Source: JAMIFN01 sp964544605 (GTDB lineage Bacteria > Pseudomonadota > Gammaproteobacteria > Burkholderiales > Burkholderiaceae_C). From it: DNA of 56,792 bases. The translations under genes were made by a program, and so were the position numbers. Below the pieces are notes generated by a model, which was not told the DNA's origin, ran no database searches, and was given only the letters and a program-made list of their open reading frames with translations. Shown here one piece after another: positions 16,418 through 24,099 of the stretch. The stretch lies in NCBI GenBank assembly GCA_964544605.1, contig CAZJBX010000016.1, positions 1-56,792 of the forward strand, written 5' to 3'. How positions within the stretch are numbered: the first letter of the stretch is position 1; every line of letters starts with the position of its first letter.

Positions 16418-18085
16418 ATGAGCCAATATGTATTTAGCATGAACCGTGTGAGCAAAACGGTTCCCCCCAAACGCCAAATCCTCAAAGACATTTCCCTGTC
16501 CTTCTTCCCCGGCGCCAAAATCGGCGTACTGGGCCTGAACGGTTCGGGCAAATCCACCCTGCTGAAAATCATGGCTGGCGTGGACAAAGAGATTGAGGGC
16601 GAAGCCATCCCCATGGCGGGCATCAAAATCGGCTATTTGCCCCAAGAGCCCCAGCTCGAACCCGAGCACACCGTGCGTGAGGCGGTGGAAAGCGGCATGG
16701 GCGAGGTGAATGCCGCCCAACAACGCTTGGACGAGGTCTATGCCGCCTACGCCGAAGAAGATGCCGACTTTGACGCGCTGGCCGCCGAGCAAGCCGAGCT
16801 AGAAGCCATCATCGCCGCTGCGGGCGCAGACTCAGGCAGCGAGCACCTGCTGGAGATTGCCGCCAACGCCCTGCGTCTGCCCGAGTGGGACGCCAAAATC
16901 AAACACCTCTCAGGCGGTGAAAAGCGCCGTGTGGCCCTGTGCCGCCTGCTGCTGTCCAAGCCCGATATGCTGCTGCTCGACGAGCCCACCAACCACTTGG
17001 ACGCCGAGTCTGTGCATTGGCTGGAGCAATTCTTGCAGCGCTTTTCTGGCACGGTGGTGGCCATCACCCACGATCGCTACTTCCTCGACAACGCCGCCGA
17101 CTGGATTTTGGAACTCGACCGTGGCCACGGCATCCCCTGGAAGGGCAATTACTCGACTTGGCTGGAGCAAAAAACCGCCCGCTTAGAGCAAGAGCAAAAG
17201 GGCGAGGAATCCCGTGCCAAAGCCTTGAAGAAAGAGCTGGAATGGGCGCGCCAAAACCCCAAAGGCCGCCAAGCCAAATCCAAGGCGCGCTTGGCCCGCT
17301 TTGAGGAATTGAGCGATTTTGAATACCAAAAACGCAATGAAACGCAAGAGATTTTCATCCCCGTGGCCGAGCGCTTGGGCAATGAAGTCATTGAATTCGA
17401 CGGCGTAAGCAAATCCTTTGGTGACCGCCTGCTGATTGACAAGCTCAGCTTCAAAATCCCGCCTGGCGCCATTGTCGGCATCGTTGGCCCCAACGGCGCG
17501 GGCAAATCCACCTTGTTCAAGTTGATTGGCGGCCAAGAGCAGCCCGATAGCGGCACAGTCAGCATCGGCCAAACCGTGAATCTGGCCTTTGTGGACCAAA
17601 GCCGCGACGACTTAGCCAATGAGAAAACCGTGTGGGAAGACATCTCAGGTGGTCTGGACATCCTCACCGTGGGCAAATTCCAGATGCCCAGCCGCGCCTA
17701 CTGTGGCCGCTTCAACTTCAACGGCGGCGATCAGCAGAAAAAAGTCGGCATGTTGTCTGGCGGTGAACGCGGTCGCTTGCACTTGGCCAAAACCTTGATG
17801 AAGGGCGGCAATGTGCTGCTGCTGGACGAGCCCTCCAACGATTTGGATGTGGAGACCCTGCGCGCCCTTGAGGATGCGTTACTAGAGTTTGCTGGATCGG
17901 CCATGGTCATCAGCCACGACCGCTGGTTCCTAGACCGCATTTGCACGCATATTCTGGCCGCTGAGGGCGAGAGCCAATGGACCTTTTTTGACGGCAACTA
18001 CCAAGAGTATGAGGCCGACAAAATCAAGCGCTTGGGCGAAGAAGGGGCCAAGCCCCAGCGCGTGCGCTACAAAGCCCTCAAGTAA
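16418..18085 (+). CDS. ettA: Energy-dependent translational throttle protein EttA (ABC-F)
   Basis: A 555-residue soluble ABC-F protein with two nucleotide-binding domains and no membrane segment. Domain 1 has Walker A GLNGSGKST, signature LSGGEKRR and Walker B LLLDEPTNHLD. Domain 2 has GPNGAGKST, LSGGERGR and LLLDEPSNDLD. The basic linker between them (about residues 245-310, rich in Lys and Arg) is typical. EttA binds the ribosomal E site and gates entry into elongation according to the ATP/ADP ratio. The N-terminus SQYVFSMNRVSK and the length match EttA rather than Uup or YheS. The start lacks a strong ribosome-binding site. Confidence 0.95.
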   Translation: MSQYVFSMNRVSKTVPPKRQILKDISLSFFPGAKIGVLGLNGSGKSTLLKIMAGVDKEIEGEAIPMAGIKIGYLPQEPQLEPEHTVREAVESGMGEVNAAQQRLDEVYAAYAEEDADFDALAAEQAELEAIIAAAGADSGSEHLLEIAANALRLPEWDAKIKHLSGGEKRRVALCRLLLSKPDMLLLDEPTNHLDAESVHWLEQFLQRFSGTVVAITHDRYFLDNAADWILELDRGHGIPWKGNYSTWLEQKTARLEQEQKGEESRAKALKKELEWARQNPKGRQAKSKARLARFEELSDFEYQKRNETQEIFIPVAERLGNEVIEFDGVSKSFGDRLLIDKLSFKIPPGAIVGIVGPNGAGKSTLFKLIGGQEQPDSGTVSIGQTVNLAFVDQSRDDLANEKTVWEDISGGLDILTVGKFQMPSRAYCGRFNFNGGDQQKKVGMLSGGERGRLHLAKTLMKGGNVLLLDEPSNDLDVETLRALEDALLEFAGSAMVISHDRWFLDRICTHILAAEGESQWTFFDGNYQEYEADKIKRLGEEGAKPQRVRYKALK

Positions 18086-18111
18086 AGCGGGGCGCGGCCC
18101 ATTCTTTACAC

Positions 18112-18144
18112 AAGCCCTGTCGGCATACGGCAGGGCTTATTCGT
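18112..18144 (+). terminator. Possible terminator after ettA
   Basis: An 8-bp stem (aagccctg / cagggctt) with an 11-nt loop is followed by a weak T-rich tail (attcgttt). It sits 27 bp after the ettA stop. Confidence 0.5.
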
Positions 18145-18176
18145 TTAAAGAGAGAACCATTTAGGAGGGCTTTGCC

Positions 18177-18602
18177 ATGACAACCCATCGTTTGCTTCTC
18201 ACCGCCGCCGCAGCTTGGCTGCTGGCTGGGCCTGCCGCTGCCAGCACTTATGCACAAGTTGTGATTGGCACTTCGCCAAACCACAGCACCTATACCCAGC
18301 CAGACAATCGCTTCATCGTCGGCTATTCGGGTTTCTATGGTCAGGGCCAGCCGATACAGGTGCAGCAATATGGCCATTACCCGCCGCCACCGCCGCCGCA
18401 TCACAACAAGCACTACAACGCCCACCGCGCCCCAGCGCATACAGGCTTTCAAGGCCAGTACTACCCGCCGGGTTTGCGCTTGAACGGCAAAATGGCGCCG
18501 CAAGACCCCTATTACCGCCCGCCCCAGCAAGGCGTGCCGCACCCACCTGCTGGCCATCGCCCAGGGGCGGCTGGCGGCGGTCTGCCGCAGCGCCAGCGCT
18601 AA
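18177..18602 (+). CDS. Exported Pro/His/Tyr-rich hypothetical protein
   Basis: A 141-residue protein with a TAGGAGG ribosome-binding site and a clear signal peptide (hydrophobic Leu/Ala core, predicted cleavage after AAAS near residue 23). The mature part has low complexity: a run of six prolines and two histidines near residues 70-77, many Tyr, Gln and Gly residues, and a Pro/Gly-rich C-terminus ending in QRQR. I recognise no domain. Such composition suggests an unstructured periplasmic or surface protein, perhaps binding metal through histidines; this is speculative. Its stop codon abuts the convergent thiO end. Confidence 0.7.
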   Translation: MTTHRLLLTAAAAWLLAGPAAASTYAQVVIGTSPNHSTYTQPDNRFIVGYSGFYGQGQPIQVQQYGHYPPPPPPHHNKHYNAHRAPAHTGFQGQYYPPGLRLNGKMAPQDPYYRPPQQGVPHPPAGHRPGAAGGGLPQRQR

Positions 18603-18603
18603 A

Positions 18604-19731
18604 TCAAGCGGGTATCTGGGCCAAAGCTTGCTCCACGCAGGCGGGGGCCAGCAGCCAGCCGTGGCGGAATAAGCCGTTGATGTGCAGGCGCTGGCCTTGC
18701 CAAGCCACCACGGGGTTGTTGTCTGGCGTGGCGGGGCGGCAGTTGCTGTCCAAATGCAGAATGCGGCTTTCCGCCAAAGCGGGCAGCACGCTGTGCGCCG
18801 CCGTCATCAGCTCCACGGCTGAGCGCAGGCTCACGGGCGAGTAATCGCAGCTTTCAATCTCGCTGGCGCCAATCAAAATCACATCGGCACTGCGCGGCAC
18901 AATATAGACCCTGTAGCGCGGGTGCAGCAGGCGCACGGGGCGCTGCAAGCCATGCGCTGGCGCGTGCAGCCACACAGTTTCGCCGCGCACGCCACGCACG
19001 CCGCCCGCTATGGCCGCGCCTGCGCCCACGCCACGGGCATCCACCACAAGGTCAAATCCTTGGCTTGGCCCCTGCTCTAAATGCAACTGGCCATCAGCCT
19101 CTAAAGCCTTGACCTTTTGCCCCCAGTGCCAGCGCACGCCTGCGGCCTCGGCTTGGCTGTGCAGTGCCTGCATCCAAGCCACGGTATCGAGTGCGCCCTC
19201 ACCACCCAGCAGCCAAGCATGGGCCACAGGCTCCAGCGCCGGCTCCAGCGCCTGAAATTGCGTGCGGTTGAGCTTTTGCACACCCGTGTATTCAGGCAGC
19301 GCTTGCTGCCAAGCATGGCTTTGCTCGGCGGCTTTGATGCGTTCGAGCACGCGTTGCGCCGCGCCCTCGTCGCTGCGGTGGGCCAGCAGCAAGCTGCCCT
19401 GCACTGTCAGGTGCTCAGGCCCCAAACCCAGCTCATCGGCCCAGCTTTGCCACAAAGCGATGCTGCGCCAGCCCAAGGCCGCCACCTCAGGCTCGGCGTT
19501 GTCGAGCTCGGCAATGGGGCTGAGCATCCCCGCTGCGGTAAAGCCCGCCGCCTGCGGCACGGCTCCAGCGGGGCGGCCATCGGCAAACTGCGCTTGCGGC
19601 CCAAATGCAGGGTCAAACACCGCCACTTCATGCCCAGCCTGACACAAACGCCAAGCCAGCAAGCGCCCCAACAAGCCCGCACCAGCTATGCCAATACGCA
19701 GCGTCTGCCCTGTGTGCTGTGGTGCGGCCAT
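18604..19731 (-). CDS. thiO: Glycine oxidase ThiO-like FAD-dependent oxidoreductase
   Basis: A 375-residue DAO-family flavoprotein. The FAD-binding Rossmann motif is GIAGAGLLGRLLAWRL near residue 14. AAGMLSPIAE and the C-terminal NGLFRHGWLLAPA, which closes over the flavin, are characteristic of ThiO. ThiO oxidises glycine to iminoglycine for the thiazole half of thiamin. Genome context does not confirm this: its neighbour is typA, and thiS/thiG are not in the window, so another amino-acid oxidase role remains possible. It lies 16 bp downstream of typA and is probably co-transcribed with it. Confidence 0.82.
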   Translation of the reverse strand: MAAPQHTGQTLRIGIAGAGLLGRLLAWRLCQAGHEVAVFDPAFGPQAQFADGRPAGAVPQAAGFTAAGMLSPIAELDNAEPEVAALGWRSIALWQSWADELGLGPEHLTVQGSLLLAHRSDEGAAQRVLERIKAAEQSHAWQQALPEYTGVQKLNRTQFQALEPALEPVAHAWLLGGEGALDTVAWMQALHSQAEAAGVRWHWGQKVKALEADGQLHLEQGPSQGFDLVVDARGVGAGAAIAGGVRGVRGETVWLHAPAHGLQRPVRLLHPRYRVYIVPRSADVILIGASEIESCDYSPVSLRSAVELMTAAHSVLPALAESRILHLDSNCRPATPDNNPVVAWQGQRLHINGLFRHGWLLAPACVEQALAQIPA

Positions 19732-19747
19732 ACCTGCCCTGCCGTTT

Positions 19748-21577
19748 TTAGTCGGCGCTGCGGCCCGCGCGTTTGCGCTCGTGCTCTTTCAAATGGCGTT
19801 TGCGCAGGCGCACTGATTTGGGCGTGATTTCGGCCAGCTCATCGTCCTCGATGAATTGCACGGCGTATTCCAAGCTCAAATCAATGGGCGGGGTGATTTT
19901 GATGGCATCTTCTTTGCCGCTGACGCGGAAGTTGGTGAGCTGCTTGGTGCGGGTGGCGTTCACCACCAAATCGTTGTCACGGCTGTGGATGCCCACAATC
20001 ATGCCCTCATACACGGGGTCGCCGGGTTTCACAAACATGCGGCCACGATCGTCGAGTTTGCCCAAGGCGTAGGTGAAGATTTCGCCATCATCCATGCTGA
20101 TGAGCACGCCGTTTTTGCGGCCACCAATCTCGCCTTTAAAGGGCTCATAGCCTTCAAACACGCTGCTCATCAGGCCAGAGCCGCGCGTGAGGTTGAGAAA
20201 GTCATTGCTAAAACCAATCAAGCCACGGGCAGGAATGCGGTAGTCCAAACGCACACGGCCACGGCCATCGGGCTCCATATTCACCATCTCGCCCTTGCGC
20301 TCGCCCAAAGCCTGCATCACGCCGCCTTGGTGGTCTTCTTCAATATCGCAAGTGAGCAGCTCCATCGGCTCGCATTTTTCGCCGTCGATGTTTTGAAAGA
20401 GCACGCGCGGTTTGCTCACCGCCAGCTCATAGCCCTCGCGGCGCATGTTCTCAATCAAAATCGTCAGGTGCAGCTCGCCACGGCCAGCCACTTCAAAAAT
20501 ACCGTCTTCACTGGTTTCGCTCACGCGCAGGGCCACATTGCTTTGCAGCTCTTTTTGCAGGCGATCCCAAATCTGGCGGCTGGTGACGAATTTGCCCTCA
20601 CGCCCAGCCATGGGCGAGGTATTGACGCAGAAGTTCATCACCAAAGTGGGCTCGTCAATCAGCAGCATGGGCAGGGGCTGGGGTTTGCTGCGGTCGGTCA
20701 CCGTCATGCCAATGCCGATGTCCTCAATGCCGTTGAGCAGCACGATATCGCCGGGGCCAGCTTCGCTGACTTTGACGCGGTCCAAGCCTTGGAATTTGAG
20801 CACCTCGTTGATGCGGCCTTTGATTTGCTTGCCCTCTGGCCCTTCCATCACCAGCACCTCTTGGCCGGGTTTGATGCGGCCTGAGTTGATGCGGCCGACA
20901 CCGATACGGCCCACAAAAGTGGAGTAATCGAGCGAGGACACTTGCAATTGCAGCGGCGCATCGGCGTCGCCCTCATGCGGGGGCACATGTTTCAAAATCG
21001 TATCGAACAGGGCCGACATATCGGGGCCCCATTGCTCGCCGGGCCTGCCTTCTTCCAGTGAGCTCCAGCCGTTGATGCCGGAGGCATAGACCACGGGGAA
21101 GTCGAGCTGCTCGTCTGTGGCGCCGAGTTTGTCGAACAAATCGAAGGCGGCGTTGATGACTTTGTCAGGATTCGCGCCGGGCTTGTCCACCTTGTTCACC
21201 ACCACAATGGGCTTGAGGCCCAAGGCCAGCGCCTTTTTCGTCACAAAGCGGGTTTGTGGCATCGGGCCTTCTTGCGAGTCAATCAGCAGCACCACACCAT
21301 CCACCATCGACAGCGCGCGTTCGACCTCGCCGCCAAAGTCCGCGTGCCCTGGGGTGTCCACCACATTGATGTGGGTGCCTTGCCAGCTCACGGCGCAGTT
21401 TTTCGCCAAGATGGTGATGCCGCGCTCGCGCTCAATGGCGTTGTTGTCCATCACGCTGTCTTCGAGCTTTTCGTGCTCGGCAAAAGTGCCAGAAAAGCGC
21501 AGCAGTTGATCCACCATGGTGGTTTTGCCGTGGTCCACATGGGCGATGATGGCAATATTACGAATTGGTCTAGACAT
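19748..21577 (-). CDS. typA: Translational GTPase TypA/BipA
   Basis: A 609-residue ribosome-associated GTPase with an EF-G-like architecture but no domain IV. The G1 motif is AHVDHGKTT (12-20), switch II is DTPGHADFGGEVER and the specificity motif is NKVD. The BipA-specific C-terminal domain ends in a basic tail (SVRLRKRHLKEHERKR). It assists 50S assembly and growth under stress, especially cold. It lies 77 bp downstream of truB; a weak GC hairpin in the gap could be a partial terminator. No ribosome-binding site stands out. Confidence 0.97.
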   Translation of the reverse strand: MSRPIRNIAIIAHVDHGKTTMVDQLLRFSGTFAEHEKLEDSVMDNNAIERERGITILAKNCAVSWQGTHINVVDTPGHADFGGEVERALSMVDGVVLLIDSQEGPMPQTRFVTKKALALGLKPIVVVNKVDKPGANPDKVINAAFDLFDKLGATDEQLDFPVVYASGINGWSSLEEGRPGEQWGPDMSALFDTILKHVPPHEGDADAPLQLQVSSLDYSTFVGRIGVGRINSGRIKPGQEVLVMEGPEGKQIKGRINEVLKFQGLDRVKVSEAGPGDIVLLNGIEDIGIGMTVTDRSKPQPLPMLLIDEPTLVMNFCVNTSPMAGREGKFVTSRQIWDRLQKELQSNVALRVSETSEDGIFEVAGRGELHLTILIENMRREGYELAVSKPRVLFQNIDGEKCEPMELLTCDIEEDHQGGVMQALGERKGEMVNMEPDGRGRVRLDYRIPARGLIGFSNDFLNLTRGSGLMSSVFEGYEPFKGEIGGRKNGVLISMDDGEIFTYALGKLDDRGRMFVKPGDPVYEGMIVGIHSRDNDLVVNATRTKQLTNFRVSGKEDAIKITPPIDLSLEYAVQFIEDDELAEITPKSVRLRKRHLKEHERKRAGRSAD

Positions 21578-21654
21578 AAGTTCAAATCAGTTTTTAAGAA
21601 GAATGAAAACCCCGCATCAAGGCTGGGGGCAGAAAGCCAAAGCCGACTTGGCCC

Positions 21655-22617
21655 TCAATCTGGCGGGTGCTGGTTCAGGTATTGGCTGATTTCCAGCGGC
21701 GTGAGCAAGCGATCAGCAATCAACTCGCCCGATTTCACATGGGCCATGCCCAGCAAAGCCCGTGGCGCTGTGCCAAACACGGCCACGCGCTCGGCATCGG
21801 CCCAAGGGCCACGGCGGCGCAGGCCGCTTAAAAAACGCCCAGCCTCGGCCTCGTCCAAAACCACGCTGGGCGCAGCGGCCAGCAAAATCTCAGGCGGCAG
21901 CAAGCGGGCCGCGCGCTCGGCCTCCGTCATGGCTTCCAAAGCCTCTAGGCTGATGCACTGCGCCAGCGCAAAAGGCCCAGTTTGCACACGGCGCAGCTCA
22001 CGCAAATGGCCGCCGCAGCCCAGCGCCTGTGCAATATCCTCACCCAAAGTGCGGATGTAAGTGCCCTTGCTGCACAGCACGCGCAGGCGCAAATACGGCG
22101 CATCGCCTTGTAAATCAAAGTCCAGCAAGTCCAATTCATGAATCCGCACTTGGCGCGGCTGGCGCTCCACCACTTCGCCCGCGCGGGCATATTCATACAG
22201 GGCTTTGCCGTCCTTTTTTAAGGCGCTATACATGGGCGGCACTTGGCTGATGTCGCCCATAAAGGCATCGAGCACCTGCACCACTTGGCCTGCGGTGCAA
22301 GCCACGGCGCGGCGTTCAATGACTTCACCCTCGGCATCGCCCGTGTCGGTGCGCACCCCCAAGGCCACTGTGGTTTCATAGCATTTGTCGGCATCCAAAT
22401 GGATTTGGCTGAATTTGGTGGCGCTGCCAAAGCACAAGGGCAGCACGCCCGTGGCCAGGGGATCGAGCGTGCCCGTGTGGCCTGCTTTTTCAGCCCGCAG
22501 CAGCCATTTGGCCTTTTGCAAAGCCTGATTGCTGGACAGGCCCAAAGGTTTATCGAGCAGCAAGACCCCATGCAAAGGCCGGCGCTGCACCCGTGTGCGC
22601 GGCGTGTGGGATGCCAT
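21655..22617 (-). CDS. truB: tRNA pseudouridine(55) synthase
   Basis: A 320-residue TruB that makes pseudouridine 55 in the tRNA T-loop and also acts as a tRNA chaperone. The N-terminal GVLLLDKPLGLSSN and the catalytic GHTGTLDPLATGVLPL (Asp52) are intact. YSALKKDGKALYEYARAGE and the KGTYIRTLGEDI segment with its thumb loop are also present. The C-terminal part fits a PUA-like or TruB-C domain. The start codon lies 5 bp after the rbfA stop, and a GAGG ribosome-binding site overlaps that stop, so the two are translationally linked. Confidence 0.97.
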   Translation of the reverse strand: MASHTPRTRVQRRPLHGVLLLDKPLGLSSNQALQKAKWLLRAEKAGHTGTLDPLATGVLPLCFGSATKFSQIHLDADKCYETTVALGVRTDTGDAEGEVIERRAVACTAGQVVQVLDAFMGDISQVPPMYSALKKDGKALYEYARAGEVVERQPRQVRIHELDLLDFDLQGDAPYLRLRVLCSKGTYIRTLGEDIAQALGCGGHLRELRRVQTGPFALAQCISLEALEAMTEAERAARLLPPEILLAAAPSVVLDEAEAGRFLSGLRRRGPWADAERVAVFGTAPRALLGMAHVKSGELIADRLLTPLEISQYLNQHPPD

Positions 22618-22622
22618 CGGCC

Positions 22623-23003
22623 TCAGCTCTCGTCCGCGTCTTTGGCACGGGAGGCCACGGCTTGGTCGATCAGGGCGCTCATATCGGCCGCGCGTTCGGT
22701 GCTGCGGTCAAACACAAAGCGCAGCGTGGGCACGGTGTGGATGTGCAGGCGCTTGAACAAGGCATTGCGCAAAAAGCCCGCACTGTGGTTGAGCGCGGCC
22801 TCGGCCTCCTCAGGCACGCCCACCAACAAGGTAAAGCGCACCGTGGCGTAGGCGTAATCAGGGGTCAGCTCCACCGCAGAAATGGTGGGCATACCGACGC
22901 GGGGGTCTTTGAGTTCACGCGCAATCAGCTCCGACAAATCCCTTTGGATTTGGTCGGCCACGCGGTAGGCGCGTTGCTTGGGCGCTGAGGACTTGCGGTT
23001 CAT
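22623..23003 (-). CDS. rbfA: Ribosome-binding factor A
   Basis: A 126-residue KH-like protein needed for 16S rRNA maturation and 30S assembly, notably in the cold. The start at 23003 (MNRKSSAPKQRAYRVADQI) is the standard N-terminus; the frame is open further upstream, but that part is unlike the family. Conserved segments are LIARELKDPRVGM and DYAYATVRFTLL. It heads an rbfA-truB-typA-thiO unit. The usual upstream nusA-infB genes are missing: a divergent sulfur operon occupies that side. Confidence 0.95.
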   Translation of the reverse strand: MNRKSSAPKQRAYRVADQIQRDLSELIARELKDPRVGMPTISAVELTPDYAYATVRFTLLVGVPEEAEAALNHSAGFLRNALFKRLHIHTVPTLRFVFDRSTERAADMSALIDQAVASRAKDADES

Positions 23004-23139
23004 GAATAGGAGCCAGGGCGGATGAAGGTGAAACGCGCATTCTAACCAATCGCCGCTGCCCGCCCCAACCAAGCCGCAGCAAACCCCAAGCTGGCGCAAG
23101 CAAAACCGCCGCAATACCCACAGGCAACGGCTCAAAACA

Positions 23140-23163
23140 TAATTACTTTTTGTAATTAATTAC
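23140..23163. promoter_or_regulatory. AT-rich dyad upstream of the sulfur operon (candidate CysB-like site)
   Basis: Two overlapping palindromes are present: taattac-ttttt-gtaatta and gtaattaattac. The first contains a T-N11-A core, the usual LysR-type recognition pattern. It lies roughly 50-70 bp upstream of the predicted transcription start, where such activators commonly bind. The regulator is inferred, not shown. Confidence 0.45.
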
Positions 23164-23177
23164 CAAAATATAAATCG

Positions 23178-23206
23178 TTTACAAAATATAAAACCCGCCC
23201 TACAGT
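23178..23206 (+). promoter_or_regulatory. Predicted sigma-70 promoter of the sulfur operon
   Basis: A -35 box TTTACA (23178-23183) and a -10 box TACAGT (23201-23206) are separated by 17 bp. They lie about 47 bp before the exporter start codon and just downstream of the AT-rich dyad. Confidence 0.55.
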
Positions 23207-23252
23207 AGCGCCTTCTTGCTGCAGTGCAGCAGACACGACGAAAGAACACAAG

Positions 23253-24059
23253 ATGGACATCCCCTTTTACGCACTGATGTTGGCTGGCCTGGCGGTCGGC
23301 TTTGTGGTCGGCCTCACGGGTGTGGGCGGCGGCTCTTTGATGACGCCCATTTTGATTTTCGCTTTCGGCGTCAAGCCTTCTTTGGCGGTCGGCACCGATT
23401 TGCTCTTTGCGGCCATCACCAAGGCTTGCGGCGTGGCCAAGCTGGCCAAAGCCCATTGCGTCGATTGGCCCGTGGTGGCCAGCCTGTCCGCTGGCTCGAT
23501 TCCTTCGGCCCTCCTCACCATTTATGTGCTGCAACATTACCAGCGCCAAGGCAGCGATGTGCAGGGTTTGATTACCAGCGTCCTCGGCATCGCCCTGTTG
23601 CTGACGGCGGCGGCCACGCTCTACAAGGCCATCAAAGGCAAGGCGCAAAAACACAGCCGCGCGGCCTTGGCCGCCGATGATGAGGCGCAAGCGCGCCGCC
23701 CCCGCCACTGGGCTTTGCCCGTGTTGTTTGGCGCGGTCATTGGCTGCTTGGTCTCCATCACCTCTGTGGGCGCAGGCGCGATTGGCGTGACGGTGCTGAT
23801 GCTGCTCTACCCCGCCCTGCCGCTGCCGCGCATCATTGCCGCCGATTTGGCTTACGCCGTGCCGCTGACGCTGGTGGCAGGCTTGGGCCATGCCAGTGTG
23901 GGCGAGGTCGATTGGCGCTTGCTGGGCTGGCTGCTGGCGGGCTCCATCCCTGGCATTTTGATCGGCAGCAGCTTGGTGACGCACACGCCTGAGCGCCTGA
24001 TTCGCTCCTTGCTCTCGGTGCTGCTGGCCTATGCGGGCTTGAAGCTGCTGAGCTTTTAA
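23253..24059 (+). CDS. TauE/SafE-family sulfite or sulfate permease-like membrane protein
   Basis: A 268-residue integral membrane protein with about eight hydrophobic helices in two halves. The repeated family motif is clear: GLTGVGGGSLMTPIL near residue 21 and SITSVGAGAIGVTVLML in the second half. TauE/SafE proteins carry sulfite, sulfoacetate or other organosulfur anions. As first gene of the cysI-DUF934-cysH operon it most likely moves sulfite or sulfate, or protects against sulfite excess. The direction of transport cannot be read from sequence. The ribosome-binding site is weak. Confidence 0.87.
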   Translation: MDIPFYALMLAGLAVGFVVGLTGVGGGSLMTPILIFAFGVKPSLAVGTDLLFAAITKACGVAKLAKAHCVDWPVVASLSAGSIPSALLTIYVLQHYQRQGSDVQGLITSVLGIALLLTAAATLYKAIKGKAQKHSRAALAADDEAQARRPRHWALPVLFGAVIGCLVSITSVGAGAIGVTVLMLLYPALPLPRIIAADLAYAVPLTLVAGLGHASVGEVDWRLLGWLLAGSIPGILIGSSLVTHTPERLIRSLLSVLLAYAGLKLLSF

Positions 24060-24099
24060 ATCTCCCCTTCTCCTATTCTTCTTCTCGTTGTGAGTGCAT

